Positions 11,021-23,854 of a stretch of DNA of 64,000 nt are shown here, piece by piece (position 1 is the first letter of the stretch; each line of letters begins with the position of its first letter). The position numbers were made by a program, and so were the translations under genes. The stretch lies in NCBI GenBank assembly GCA_022376925.1, contig JAIOJX010000028.1:66863001-66927000 (forward strand). Direction: 5' to 3'. The DNA comes from Tragulus kanchil (lineage: Eukaryota; Chordata; Mammalia; Artiodactyla; Tragulidae). The notes under the pieces are model-generated. The model did no database searches, had not been told where the DNA came from, and saw nothing but the letters and a program-made list of their open reading frames with translations.

Positions 11021-12473
11021 CCTGATCTCTAGCACTGTATCTGACGTATTCTTAAATGAACAATGAATTTAGGAACCATTCAGAATCAGTGAATTAGATG
11101 CAAAGACAGTTTGCCTAAAATTACAAATCTGTTGTAGAAGCTCCCTCCCCCATTTCTGTCCATAACAGTGCAATATATTTCTGAAGATACAATAAAAATG
11201 TAGAATAAATTTGAATATCATAAATTACTAAGATTAATATTTTGGGACTGCATTTTCAAAGACTGTGGCCCCTTTTCTTTTTCATTTGTGCAAAAGCTTG
11301 TAAATTTGATTTAGGTTCCATCTGCTAATTCTGGCTTTTGTTTCTACTGCCTTAGGAGACTGACCTAAGAAGATATTGGTATGATTTATGTCAGACAATG
11401 TTGCTCCTATGTTCTCTTCTAGGAAGTTTATGGTGTCTTGTATTTCAGTCTTTAAGTCATTTCTGAGTTTATTTCTGTGTGTGGTGGTGTGAAAGCGTAT
11501 TCTAGTATCACTGTTTTACATGCACCTGTCCAGCTTTCCCAATAGCACTTGCTGAATAACCTGTCTTTTCCCCATTGTATATTCTCACCTCCTTTGTTGA
11601 AGATTAAGTGTCATAGGTGTGTGTGTTTTATCTCTGGGCTCTCTATTCTATTTCAATGATCTGTGTGTCTGTTTTTGTGCCAGTACCACAGTGTTTTGAT
11701 TATTGTAGCTTTGTAGTACTGTCTGAAGTTTGGGACAGTTATGCCTCCAGCTTTGCTCTTTTTCCTCAGGATTGTTTTCATGGTTCCACATAAATCTTAG
11801 GATTATTTTCTCTAGTTCTGTGGAAAATGTCACGGGCATTTTGATGGGTACTGCATTAAATCTGTAGATTGCTTTGGGTAATATGATCTTTTTAACAAAT
11901 ACTAGTTCTTCCAATCTAAGAGAACAGGATGTATTTCTATTTCTTTAAATCACCTTCAATTTCCTTTATTTGAGTTTCGTAGTTATCAGCACATAAGTCT
12001 TCCATCTCCTTGGTAGGGTTTATTCCTAAATATATGTTTATTTGGGGCATGATTTGAAATGGCATTGCTTACACTTCCTTTCTGATACTTCACTGTTAGT
12101 GTAAAGAAATGCAACCCATATCTCTATGCTCTTACCTCCTGTGACCTTGCTGAATTTGATTATCAGTTCTAATAGATTTTATGGAAAGTCATTAGAGCTT
12201 TCTAGATATCATTCATATTTAGTTTCCTGATCTCTAGCACTGTATCTGACGTATTCTTAAATGAACAATGAATTTAGGAACCATTCAGAATCAGTGAATT
12301 AGATGCAAAGACAGTTTGCCTAAAATTACAAATCTGTTGTAGAAGCTCCCTCCCCCAGTTCTGTCCATAACAGTGCAATATATTTCTGAAGATACAATAA
12401 AAATGTAGAATAAATTTGAATATCATAAATTACTAAGATTAATGTTTTGGGACTGCATTTTCAAAGACTGTGG
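10081..12473. repeat. Tandem duplication D, period 1205 bp
   Basis: Copy 1 is 10081-11268 and copy 2 is 11286-12473. Visible differences are 'cccatttctgtcc' / 'cccagttctgtcc' and 'aatattttggg' / 'aatgttttggg'. The 17-bp spacer ('ccccttttctttttcat') blends a shortened 'ttccccattttaaag' (after copy 2) with 'ttttgtttatcatttg' (before copy 1). The block starts inside the antisense L1 and ends in unique DNA. Confidence 0.95.
11286..12225 (-). mobile_element. Antisense L1 ORF2, second copy in duplication D
   Basis: Repeats 10081-11020. It shares the same broken ORF2 peptide at 11648-11914, including the same disabling changes. Confidence 0.9.
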
Positions 12474-14705
12474 TTCCCCATTTTAAAGACAAACGCAATC
12501 ATTTTAAAATTACTCTGTATAACTTTCCATGATCTTAATAATTTCAACATGATGTCCTAAATGTAGCTTTCACAACAAAGAATATAAATATTGTATTTTT
12601 ATAATTTAGGCATTAGGATTTCTGCACATACATAAAAATTGCTCTCGAACTAGACCACATCTGGAAACATTCTGAAAACTGGATTAGAATCTCATGAGAA
12701 ATCAAAATGCATTACAGACTTAGTCTAAAATTTTAGCTTAATTAGACTTCTCAAACCCTAAAGAAGCAATGCTTTAAGACTGGACTGCCACCAAAGGCAT
12801 ATGGCTAATCAAATGTGTGAAGAAATACAGGGTTTCAGAGTAAAACATTACCAATGGATGTGCAAATGCAAGTGTTGCATGTATCTATACTAAAGGAGAT
12901 ACATGCTTTAAATACCTGTCAGTCCTCTGAATCACAGAACTATTTCAGTTTTATGGAAAGACCCAACTGTATTTAGTTTGGAAGCCCAAGAGACAGATCT
13001 TCTAATAATTGAAAAGAACAATTTTTAATGCATTAAATCTCTGGGCTTTGCATGGCAATTTCTATTCTGAAGGGTCAAAGGAAAATCTTTATCTCCCCTT
13101 CTGTATGTAAAGTTTATAGAAGATCTTTTATTTTCTTATTGGTTTCAACTGTTGCTGCAAGAAAAATAAAAGCCTGGTGTGATGTCTGGGCACCACACTG
13201 CATTAACTGGTGTTTAAGAAATAATTCCATATATTGGTCCAAGTGCAGAGGAAAAAAACCTCTGGTATTATCTATCGTGATTAAATTTTTTCTAAGAATC
13301 AGATATTATAACATTATCTGGTTTTACCTTCAATATAGTTAGTGTAAAGCATGAAATAACAGGAAAAAATAATGTAGATTTTATTTGTAGGATGACTTGA
13401 AAAGTAATTTTGCTTCCAGATGTATACCTGATCAAGTCTCTGAGTTTGGAAAAATACAGAACAATGACAGAGTTTACTAATAGTTCCAAATGTTTTAGGT
13501 ATTTCTTAATATTTTATTACTGTTTAATCCTTTCTCATTTTAAATGCCTTTTCTTATATGTTTTATTATTAAACTATCTCACTAGGGAAATTTTTAAAAT
13601 GCAGAAAATCCAAAATGACCTGGAAAAAGTTCTTCTCTAATCCCATCCAGAGAAAACCTTAGACAACTGATCTTTTCTAAGAAGGAAGGAAGTTGTCACC
13701 AAAAATATGATAATTGCCAACCAGTTCTTAAGAATTCTGGATTTTATAAAGAAAACAGACAAGACTGAACTTCTCCCAAAAATATCTGAGCAATTCTTGG
13801 GGGTGTCTCTTAAAATAATTGTACTTTAACCAACTGCAAATGAAAACTCTAGGGATCTGAAAATTCTGGGATCATATGAGCTATATGGAAGTAATTAAAC
13901 CAGGAAATGGTAAGAAAAATAGCAACAGAATAACCACAGAACAGAAAAAGCTCAGAAAGAAAGTAAAAGCTCTTTTTTAGGAAAGAACCAGTGAATAATT
14001 AAATTCTCTAAACATCACCCATGTCAATGACAACTTCTCTCACTGGGTCAACACCTTCAGTAGAAGAAAACCAAGCAATTTCTTGGGGCATTTCAAACTT
14101 TGATCGGAGATTCTGGACATTTTAAGAAAACTAGTAGGGCTAGAAAACTGTATGTGGGAAGAGAAGAAAAAGTTGCTAAATTCAGTCCTTATTTTGTCTC
14201 ATTTCATGTAGAGTTTGGGGAAGAGAAGGGAAGAAAAGGGGAAACGAATGAGAGGGAATGGGAGAGACAGGGATAGATACAGTGAGACAATAAATGGAGA
14301 GTGGACCAAGGAAGTTCCCATTGGGTTCATCCTGAAAAACTACAGAAAGTACAGGAAAGAATATGTTAGACAAACAAACAAAAATAATCAGCCACAATAA
14401 AACCTGTAACAAAACATGAATGACACTACATATGGTCCTGAACTGGTCGCCATGGTCAGGAAGATATTAATATTTTGCCTTTTCTCTTGTGCTGGTTTGG
14501 GAAAATCATCACTTGCCACTTGGCCACAGAAACCGTATGCTAATAACAGCCTAAACCATCAACAAAATAAGTTCAAGGTGTTGCAAAAGATCCTGTAGGG
14601 GTGAAAAGTGGATTCAAGAAAATCCAAGTTGACCTTCCACCCCCACCCTCCATAATTCATTTTTTAATGCCTTTTTACTCCCAGAGATAATAGATTGCAC
14701 TCTTT
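12226..14705. other. Unique AT-rich DNA
   Basis: No gene recognised. A short purine-rich stretch lies at 14217-14275 ('gagagggaatgggagagac'). The ORFs here are under 100 codons, overlap on both strands, and show no domain, signal or codon pattern. Confidence 0.5.
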
Positions 14706-15072
14706 AAAGAAAAGACTGGGCTTCGCTGGTGGTCCAGTGGGTAAGGACACCGCCTTGCAGTGCAAGGGGCGCCGGTTCGATCCCTGGCCTCGGAAGATCC
14801 CACGTGCTGCGGAGTGGCTGGACCGATGTGTCCAATTACCGAGCCGGAGCTCTGGAGGGCGTGCCCAGAGCCAATGCTCTGCGACAACAGATGCCACCGC
14901 GATGGGAGGCCCACATGGGCCAAAGAACAAAGATGGATGAAACTACACAAATGAAAGACCAGTGGAAGTGGCCCGCCCATCCCTCTCCCTCCCCACCCCT
15001 GCCAAAAAATTAATAAATAAATAAATAAATAAATGTGGGGTTTTTTAGAAAAAAAAAAAGAAAGAAAAGACT
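14706..15072 (+). mobile_element. CHR-like SINE, long 3' class
   Basis: The body 14718-15060 is bounded by the direct repeat 'aaagaaaagact' (14706-14717 and 15061-15072). The head 'gggcttcgctggtggtcc', the B-box 'ggttcgatccct' and the pyrimidine-rich 'ctctccctccccacccc' 3' block are present. The tail is (AAAT)n 'aataaataaataaataaa' followed by an unusual 'tgtggggttttttag' and poly(A). Confidence 0.92.
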
Positions 15073-15107
15073 GCCTTCCCCCTTTCTTTTCAGGAGACTA
15101 AAAATGA

Positions 15108-15375
15108 GTTCCAACTCTCCTACATTGTTGGTGGGAATGTAAATTGATACAGCCATTATGGAGAACAATATGGAAGTTCCTTAAGAAACAAAAACAGAAC
15201 TATCATACGATCCACCAATCCCACATCTCAGCATATGTTCAGAAAATACCATATTTTGAAAAGACAGATGCACCCCAATGTGCACTGTTTACTATAGTCA
15301 AAACACAGAAGAAACCTAAATTTCCATCAACAGAGAATATTCAAAGAGAATATGGTAAATGTACACAATAGAACA
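15108..15375 (+). mobile_element. Old L1 ORF2 3' fragment
   Basis: Contains decayed L1 ORF2 3' sequence ('tggtgggaatgtaaattgat', 'caccccaatgtgcactg', 'cctaaatttccatcaaca'). The reading frame is broken and both element ends are missing. It appears older than the copies at 3285 and 46505. Confidence 0.8.
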
Positions 15376-15377
15376 CC

Positions 15378-15500
15378 GTTGTTGTCATTTACTCACTAAG
15401 TCGTTCCCTACCCTTTTGCCACGCCATGGAATACAGCCAGTCAGGCTCCTCTGTCTATGGTATGTCCCAGGCAAGAATACTGGAGTGGGTCTTCTCCAAT
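15378..15500 (-). mobile_element. Antisense Bov-tA fragment
   Basis: On the plus strand: 'gttgttgtcatttactcac', 'caggctcctctgtc', 'tcccaggcaagaatactgg'. This is the usual order of an inverted Bov-tA 3' part. The tRNA-like head is absent. It abuts the antisense BovB. Confidence 0.75.
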
Positions 15501-15524
15501 AAGTTGGCTCTTTGCACTGCATGA

Positions 15525-18235
15525 TGCTGATGAACAGCATCAGTTTTTAGGATTTTAACTAGTTCAGCTAGAATTCCACCACTTCCACAGCCATGTGTGT
15601 AGTACTGCTTCCTAAGGCCCACTTGACTTCACACTCCAGAATGTCTAGTTCTAGGTAAGTAACCACACCATTATGGTTATTATCCAGGTCATTAAGACTT
15701 TTTTTCATATTGTCAGTCTGTCTAATTTGTCTGTGTATTCTTGCTACCTTTTCTTTAACCTCTTCTGCTTCTAGAGTTAAGCCCTCCCTTAGCATTTCTG
15801 TCCTTTATCATGCCCAACCTTGCATGAAATGTTCCCTTGATATCTCCAATTTTCTTGAAGAGATCTCTAGTCTTGCTATTATTTTTCTCTATTTCTCTGG
15901 ATTGTTCTTTTAGTAAGGCTTTCTTATCTATCCTTGCTATTCTCTTGTACTCTGCATTCAGTTGGGTGTATCTTTCCTTTTCTCCATTGCCTTTCACTGT
16001 TCATAAAGCCTCCTCAGATAAACACTTTGCCTTCTTGCATTTCTTTTACTTTGGAAGTCTTTGGTCACTGCCTTTCTGCACAACGTTATGAAACTCCAGC
16101 CATAGTTCTTCAGGCACTCTGTCCACTAGGTCTAAAATATTCATCACCTTCACTGTATGATCATCAGGAATGTGATTTAGGCCATAACTGCATGATCTAG
16201 TGGCTTTCCCTACTTTCTTCAATTTGACTCTGAATTTTGCAATAGGGAGTTCATGATCTGAGTCACAGTAAGCTCCAGATTTTGTTTTTGTTGACTGTAT
16301 AGAGCTGCTCCATCTTTGACTGCCAAGAATATAATCAATCTGATTTCAGTATTGCTGTGCATATACAGAGTCATCTCTTGGATTGCGGGAAAAGGGTGTT
16401 CGCTATGACTAATGTGCTCTCTTGAAACTAGTCTGTTAGCCTTTGCCCACCCTGCTTCATTTTGTATTCCAAGGCCAAACTTGCCTATTATTCTGGGTAT
16501 CTCTTCCATTTCTACTTTGGCATACCAATTCACTATGATGAAAAGGACATCTTTTTTTTTTTTTTTTTTTTCCTAAAGGACATCCTTTTTGATATCAGTT
16601 TTAGAATTCTTATAGATCTTCATAGAACCATTCAACTTCGGCTTCTTCAGCATTACTGGTTGGGGCATAGGCCTGGATTACTGTAATATTGAATGGTTTG
16701 CCTTGGAAACGAACAGAAATCATTCTGTCATTTTTAAGATTGCATCCAAGTACTGCATTTCGGACTCTTTTGTTGACCATGATGGCTACTCCATTTCTTC
16801 TAAGGGATTCCTGCCCACAGTAGTAGATATAATGGTCATCTGAGTTAAATTCACCCATTCCAGTCCATTTTAGTTCACTGATTCCTAGATTGTCTATGTT
16901 CTACATTTGCTTAAGCCCTCCCTTAGCATTTCTGTCCTTTATCATGCCCAACCTTGCATGAAATGTTCCCTTGATATCTCCAATTTTCTTGAAGAGATCT
17001 CTAGTCTTGCTATTATTTTTCTCTATTTCTCTGGATTGTTCTTTTAGTAAGGCTTTCTTATCTATCCTTGCTATTCTCTTGTACTCTGCATTCAGTTGGG
17101 TGTATCTTTCCTTTTCTCCATTGCCTTTCACTGTTCATAAAGCCTCCTCAGATAAACACTTTGCCTTCTTGCATTTCTTTTACTTTGGAAGTCTTTGGTC
17201 ACTGCCTTTCTGCACAACGTTATGAAACTCCAGCCATAGTTCTTCAGGCACTCTGTCCACTAGGTCTAAAATATTCATCACCTTCACTGTATGATCATCA
17301 GGAATGTGATTTAGGCCATAACTGCATGATCTAGTGGCTTTCCCTACTTTCTTCAATTTGACTCTGAATTTTGCAATAGGGAGTTCATGATCTGAGTCAC
17401 AGTAAGCTCCAGATTTTGTTTTTGTTGACTGTATAGAGCTGCTCCATCTTTGACTGCCAAGAATATAATCAATCTGATTTCAGTATTGCTGTGCATATAC
17501 AGAGTCATCTCTTGGATTGCGGGAAAAGGGTGTTCGCTATGACTAATGTGCTCTCTTGAAACTAGTCTGTTAGCCTTTGCCCACCCTGCTTCATTTTGTA
17601 TTCCAAGGCCAAACTTGCCTATTATTCTGGGTATCTCTTCCATTTCTACTTTGGCATACCAATTCACTATGATGAAAAGGACATCTTTTTTTTTTTTTTT
17701 TTTTCCTAAAGGACATCCTTTTTGATATCAGTTTTAGAATTCTTATAGATCTCCATAAAACCAGTCAACTTCAGCTTCTTTGGCATTAGTGGTTGGAGCA
17801 TAGATTTGGATTACTGTGATACTGAATGGTTTGCCTTGGAAACAAACCGAGATCATTCTGTCATTTTTGAGATTGCATCCAAGTACTGCATTTCAGACTC
17901 TTTGGTTGATATAAGGGCTACTCCATTTCTTCTAAGGGGTCCTTGCCCACAGTAGTAGACATAATGGTCATCTGAATTAAATTCGCCCATTCCTGTCCAT
18001 TTTAGTTCAATGATTCTTAAGATTGTCTATGTTCAATCCCACCATCTCCTGTTTGACCACACCCAATTCACCTTGATTCATGGACCTAACATTCCAGGTT
18101 CCTGTGCAGCATGGCTCTTTACAGCATCAGACTTTACTTTCACCACAAGATATATCTACCACTGGGTGTGGTTTTTCTTTGTCCCAGCAACTTCATTCTT
18201 TCTAGAGCTATTAGGAATTGCCCTCTACACACTTT
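15525..18235 (-). mobile_element. Antisense BovB LINE (endonuclease to early RT region)
   Basis: On the minus strand this runs from sequence upstream of the BovB endonuclease (plus-strand 'tgtttgaccacacccaattc', near 18050) through endonuclease peptides ('MGEFNSDDHYIYYCGQESL', 'GKPFNITVIQAYAPTSNAEE', near 16858-16610) to the pre-RT region ('LNAEYKRIARIDKKALLKEQ', near 15950). It ends about where the plus-oriented BovB piece at 18530 begins in element order. Frames are broken. Duplication E lies inside it, so the real element is about 1.1 kb shorter. Confidence 0.85.
15777..18044. repeat. Tandem duplication E, period 1134 bp, with divergent tail
   Basis: Copy 1 (15777-16619) and copy 2 (16911-17752) are nearly identical apart from one base of poly-T length. 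The following 291 bp of unit 1 (16620-16910) aligns to about 17753-18040 but differs at roughly one base in eight, nearly all substitutions. The unit-1 version reads closer to what I recall of the BovB consensus. This looks like one end of the overlap being corrected with reads from other BovB copies. Confidence 0.88.
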
Positions 18236-18529
18236 GGCCACTATATTACATAGAGCCACAAGAAAAATCTTAAAACATGCTAAGAAGTGAAGAGATTAAG
18301 AGCAAAAAAAAAAAAGATCTATTCCAATATTACTTACATAAATTAAAAGTCAATGCATGTGAAACAGCAATATGTATTTTAAGACTCTATGAACAGAAAG
18401 ACATACATAATGGTTCTCTTTTGTAGAGGAGGGGATTGGACAATGCAAATAAGAGAAATGTATCAATAAATAAAATAGAAAAGGGATCTTTTTCAGAACA
18501 GTGTTGAGAATATCCACATACTAAGGAGT
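18236..18529. other. Unassigned segment between opposed BovB pieces
   Basis: About 290 bp of A-rich sequence with a short poly(A) at 18304-18315 and no recognised family. It separates the antisense and sense BovB segments. Confidence 0.4.
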
Positions 18530-19865
18530 ACATGACTGAAGTCAATTTTCATTCCAATCTCAAAGAAAATGCCAAAGAATGTCCAAAGTACTGACAGTTA
18601 TGTTCATTTCACATGCTATCAAGATAATGCTCAAAATTCTTCAAGCTAGGGTTCAACAGTATGTGAACTGAGAAACTACATATATACAAGCTAGATTTAG
18701 AAGATACAGAGGAACCAGAGATCAATTTGCCAACATCCATTGGTTCATAAAAAAGACAAGAGAATTCCAGATAAAAACATCTACTTCTGCTTCACTGACC
18801 ATGGTAAGGGCTTTAACTGTGTGGGTCACTACAAACTGTGGAAAATTCTTAGAGAGACACGAATGCCAGACCACCCTACCTGTTTCCTGAAAAAAGTGCA
18901 TGCGGGTCAAGAAGCAACAGTTAGAATCAGAAATGGAATAACTGCCTGGTTGCAAACTGGGAAACGAGTACATCAAAGCTGTATATTGTCACCCTGCTTA
19001 TTTAACTTCTATGCAGAGTGCATCATGCGAAACACTAGGCTGGATAAATCACAAGTTGGAATCAAGACCGCCAGGAGAAATATCAACCACCTCAGATGTG
19101 AAGATGACACCACTCTAATAATAGAAAGTAAATAGGAACTAAAGAGTCTCTTGATAACAGTGAAAAAAGAGTGAGAAAGCTGGCTTAAAACCTCACATTA
19201 AAAAAAGTAAGATCATGGCATCATCACTTCATGGCAAACAGATGGGGAAAAAGTAAAAACAGAGGCAGATTTTATTTTCTTGGATTTCAAAATCACTGCA
19301 GACAGTGACTAAAGCTATGAAATTAAAAGATGCCTGCTCCTTCAAAGAAAATCTATGACAAACCTAGACAGTGCATTAAAAAGCAGAGACATCATTTTGC
19401 CGACAAAGGTCCATATAGTCAAAGCTGTGGTTTTTCCAGTAGTCATGTACAGATGTGAAAATGGACCACGAAGAAAGCTGAGAGCAGAAGAATTCATGCC
19501 TCTGAATTGTGGTGCTGGAGAAGACTCTTGAGGGTTCCTTGCATAGCAAGGAGATCAAACTAATCAATCCTAAAAGAAATCAACCCTGAATACTCATTGG
19601 AAGGATTGATGCTGAAGTTGATGCTCCAATCCTTTAGCCACCTAATTAAAGAACCAACTCATTGCAAAAGATCCTTATGCTGAGAAAGACTGAGGGCAGG
19701 AGGAGAAGGGGGCGACAGAGGATATGATGGTTGGATGGCATCATTGACTCAATGGCCATGAGTTTGAGCAAACTGAGAGACACTGAATAACAGGGAAGCC
19801 TGGCATGCTGCAGTCCATGGAGTTGCAAAGCCTGGACTTAGCGACTGAACAAAACAACAACAACA
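18530..19865 (+). mobile_element. BovB LINE 3' half (RT to 3' end), decayed
   Basis: Sense BovB from the RT N-terminal region ('gtcaattttcattccaatct') to the 3' end ('gcgactgaac' plus (aac)n at 19845-19865). The ORF 18740-19135 shows RT blocks: 'FTDHGKGFN' stands where the family has an F-x-D motif, and 'CILSPCLFNFYAE' is conserved. The catalytic Y-A-D-D motif reads C-E-D-D, so RT is dead, and stops follow at once. It may be one insertion with the antisense piece at 15525-18235. Confidence 0.9.
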
Positions 19866-21209
19866 AGGAATATGATTAACTTAAGTTCCTGCACATTGTT
19901 TTTAAATAGGAAGAAAAGAAAGTAAGACAAAAGAGACACACAGTAAGAACAGGAAAAGAAGAGACTCAAAAAGAAATAGAGAGTAGGGGTGGTATTCTTA
20001 CTCTTTTGCTCTCACTGAGGGATACAACTCATGCTTCAGGATAATGCCATACTTCTCGTCAAGAAGCAACAGTTAGAATCAGAAATGGAATAACTGCCTG
20101 GTTGCAAACTGGGAAACGAGTACATCAAAGCTGTATATTGTCACCCTGCTTATTTAACTTCTATGCAGAGTGCATCATGCGAAACACTAGGCTGGATAAA
20201 TCACAAGTTGGAATCAAGACCGCCAGGAGAAATATCAACCACCTCAGATGTGAAGATGACACCACTCTAATAATAGAAAGTAAATAGGAACTAAAGAGTC
20301 TCTTGATAACAGTGAAAAAAGAGTGAGAAAGCTGGCTTAAAACCTCACATTAAAAAAAGTAAGATCATGGCATCATCACTTCATGGCAAACAGATGGGGA
20401 AAAAGTAAAAACAGAGGCAGATTTTATTTTCTTGGATTTCAAAATCACTGCAGACAGTGACTAAAGCTATGAAATTAAAAGATGCCTGCTCCTTCAAAGA
20501 AAATCTATGACAAACCTAGACAGTGCATTAAAAAGCAGAGACATCATTTTGCCGACAAAGGTCCATATAGTCAAAGCTGTGGTTTTTCCAGTAGTCATGT
20601 ACAGATGTGAAAATGGACCACGAAGAAAGCTGAGAGCAGAAGAATTCATGCCTCTGAATTGTGGTGCTGGAGAAGACTCTTGAGGGTTCCTTGCATAGCA
20701 AGGAGATCAAACTAATCAATCCTAAAAGAAATCAACCCTGAATACTCATTGGAAGGATTGATGCTGAAGTTGATGCTCCAATCCTTTAGCCACCTAATTA
20801 AAGAACCAACTCATTGCAAAAGATCCTTATGCTGAGAAAGACTGAGGGCAGGAGGAGAAGGGGGCGACAGAGGATATGATGGTTGGATGGCATCATTGAC
20901 TCAATGGCCATGAGTTTGAGCAAACTGAGAGACACTGAATAACAGGGAAGCCTGGCATGCTGCAGTCCATGGAGTTGCAAAGCCTGGACTTAGCGACTGA
21001 ACAAAACAACAACAACAAGGAATATGATTAACTTAAGTTCCTGCACATTGTTTTTAAATAGGAAGAAAAGAAAGTAAGACAAAAGAGACACACAATAAGA
21101 ACAGGAAAAGAAGAGACTCAAAAAGAAATAGAGAGTAGGGGTGGTATTCTTACTCTTTTGCTCTCACTGAGGGATACAACTCATGCTTCAGGATAATGCC
21201 ATACTTCTC
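18906..21209. repeat. Tandem duplication F, period 1152 bp, flush junction
   Basis: Copy 1 is 18906-20057 and copy 2 is 20058-21209, with no spacer. One visible difference is 'cacacagtaagaac' / 'cacacaataagaac'. The block starts inside the BovB RT region and ends in unique DNA 190 bp past the element. Confidence 0.96.
20058..21017 (+). mobile_element. BovB 3' end, second copy in duplication F
   Basis: Repeat of 18906-19865 with the same broken RT motif and the same (aac)n end. Its left edge is the duplication junction. Confidence 0.9.
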
Positions 21210-23854
21210 TCATCTGTAGGACTGACAATAAGAAAACGTCTTGCTTAATTTGAATAAAAATATCCTCTGAGTTAATTTCCTAACTAGTAGTTATAAATTA
21301 TAATAAATACAAAGATGGTGGTACTTTTTTTTTTCTATTCCTTTTTTTTTCAGGGCACAAACATTGGATCACTCTAACAGGCAGAATATTTAAAGATTCA
21401 AAAATAACACAAATGTATCAATATATCTGTATATACATGAATATGTATATATATACACATACCTCATAGAATTATAACAAGAATAAAATATACAGCAATC
21501 AACTAAAATGAAATATTTAGATGCTATATAGATGATTGTCATTAATGATTTTAATTTGAAATTATTATTCTAAATTCATTAGGCCATGTACACGCATAAA
21601 ATTTATACACTTTATATCATAATCATGTCTCAATGCTCCATTATAACCAGAGCAAAACCAGCCTTTCAAAACTTATTTTGTTGTTTCTTTCAATGTATAT
21701 AATGCAAATCAAGAATCTGCAGTGGAGAAATGCACTTGGCAAATAATCTCCTGACCATCTTTCCATCCCTGGCATTCTGGTCCTTATTAATCATCTCCCA
21801 TAAATCTGGTCTTTGACACTACAGACAAACACAACTTTATTAGCTGTGAATCTATTTGGCGGCCTTTGAATGGCTTTCTCAAATTGCACTGCTCTCACAG
21901 TGTGACAAGCCCTTTCATGTTGATTAAAATATTTGAGAGATACAAACAACAACAACAGAGTAACAGGAAATCCAGTCATTCCTTTCATCTTCCCAGTGGG
22001 GGCCAGTCAGTGCAACTTGACTTTCTTCAAACAAAACTCCCCTTTTAGTGGCTGAAGAAAAGCTTTGGCAAACACTTATCCTTTGATATGATATGCACTT
22101 GACAAAAATCACAGAGCAAATCAAGCCACTGCTTTGAAGAAAACACTTATTAGAAACCTGAAGCGCTGAAGTGCACTAGGACTTAAAGCTGTTGCCAGCA
22201 ACATGAGGCCAAATGTGTCTGAGGCGTCGATTTAAAGTCAAGTCCGAGTGTATTGACTTCAGGGCTGCAGCTGCCACCTCAATCCTCACTTTCATTGCAT
22301 GTATACCTTGAAGAATTATTTAGTTTTCAAGTACATTCTGGAATGTCAGTTCTGTATTTCATTCTGGTGAAGCATATATTTTATTATTTAGATAGAAAGG
22401 AATGTGAGAAAATCCTTGTTCTACAGCCTGTGCTCAATGTCCCAGAGCCTCCAGTAACACGCCAGCCTCCAGTAACACGCTAATTTCTTCTCCAAGTTAT
22501 TACAGAAACTAAACTTCTGAGGTGAGAAGGCTGAGTATCCAGGGTCCAACCAGAATTCCAACATGAAGAGCCGGGGCTGGAAATCCTCATACACTTTCGG
22601 ATCCCGCAGAAGACAGATGGCACATTCAAGTTAGGATAGCTTTGAGGGGGATTTACTAAAAGGATTTTATAAACGTATGGGCAGGGGTGGAAAGCACAGT
22701 GATAAGGCAGTACTCCTGGCCTTTTAACAGGTAGGCATTAGCAACCCTAGGTCAGCAAGGGAGTCAGTGATCAAAAGCCGAGAGAGAGGGGCTGAGTGGA
22801 GAGCAGCCACCCCCAGCAATGCCACAGGAAGAGAACAAGAAGAGGTCCCAGACTCACCTTCCTCCTGACTTTCTGCCAGTGGCTTTCCCCATGGTCCTCA
22901 CCTAACCAAGGGACAGGGGGCAAGGAGCCAGGTGACACGGTCCTTACAGGTCAGTTTTCCAAGGGGCTGTGCCTCTGTGGAGCTGGCAGAAGACAACCTA
23001 CCAACAGACATCACCACTGCCACCTAAATCACCCCTAAGGCAAATAGCAGATACGTGATGACATCCAGTAAGAGGAAAAATTCAAAACTATCACATTTCC
23101 TGTGATAAAGCCCATTCACTTTTCCAAGAAGGAAATGTGGAAGTCGGGTTTGTAATTAAGTTAAAAAACATATTAAATAGGTTCCATTAATGATTTCCAT
23201 ACACCCAAATAACATAACTATTTTTTTTTTAAATACAGGTGGTATACTTCACTGCAATAACTATAACAAAAATATACAAAAACATGTGAAGAAACTAAAT
23301 TTTAAATTTCCCTGAGAAAACAGATTTTTGCAATAGTTTTATCCAAATGTTTTTCTCTTTGATTCAAGAAGTCATCACTAGAGAGAACGTCCAGACAGAA
23401 AACATTTTCCCCAGTAGCTCAGCTCTTGCTAATCTCTAGATGTTTCTGCTTTGATCTCTTCCTGACACTGCAGGTCCAGCTTGATGGAAAACACAATTGT
23501 GTTCGCTTCTCTCTCTTCCCATCTTTAACAACTCTCTGATGATGGATCACTGGGGAGGGGTGGCACATACACACACACTGAGGTTTTTACAAGGTAAATA
23601 TTCAATGGATATGTTCGTTGATTATTGAACAATTATGCCCTTTTTTTAACCTCTACTTTTCAGTGAATAACAAAACATTGCATGAAAAATATAAATGAGG
23701 AGCATGGCTGAGAAGACACCAGCTCCACTGCTATCCTTATGTGATCTGGATTTTGGAGGAATGAGCAATGATTTACAAATGAACCTACTCTACTCAGTAT
23801 ATGGAGAATTTGATCTAAGCATCTTAATAAATTAAATGAAAATAATAGTCTGTA
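21210..23854. other. Unique DNA, some GC-richer patches
   Basis: No gene recognised. It contains short T-rich runs (21327-21350), TA-rich microsatellite-like sequence (21425-21465), an 18-bp direct repeat at 22447-22480, and a less AT-rich stretch at 22500-23040 that may be an old repeat of unknown family. The stretch 21840-22270 has ordinary complexity and no repeat phrases. Conservation cannot be judged from one sequence. Confidence 0.4.
22447..22480. repeat. Two tandem 18-bp units
   Basis: 'gcctccagtaacacgc' occurs at 22447-22462 and 22465-22480. This is a minor local duplication with no obvious role. Confidence 0.8.

Noticed and set aside
18740..19135. Functional reverse transcriptase
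   Set aside because: BovB RT fragment with the catalytic Y-A-D-D changed to C-E-D-D, no complete ORF2, and a stop soon after.
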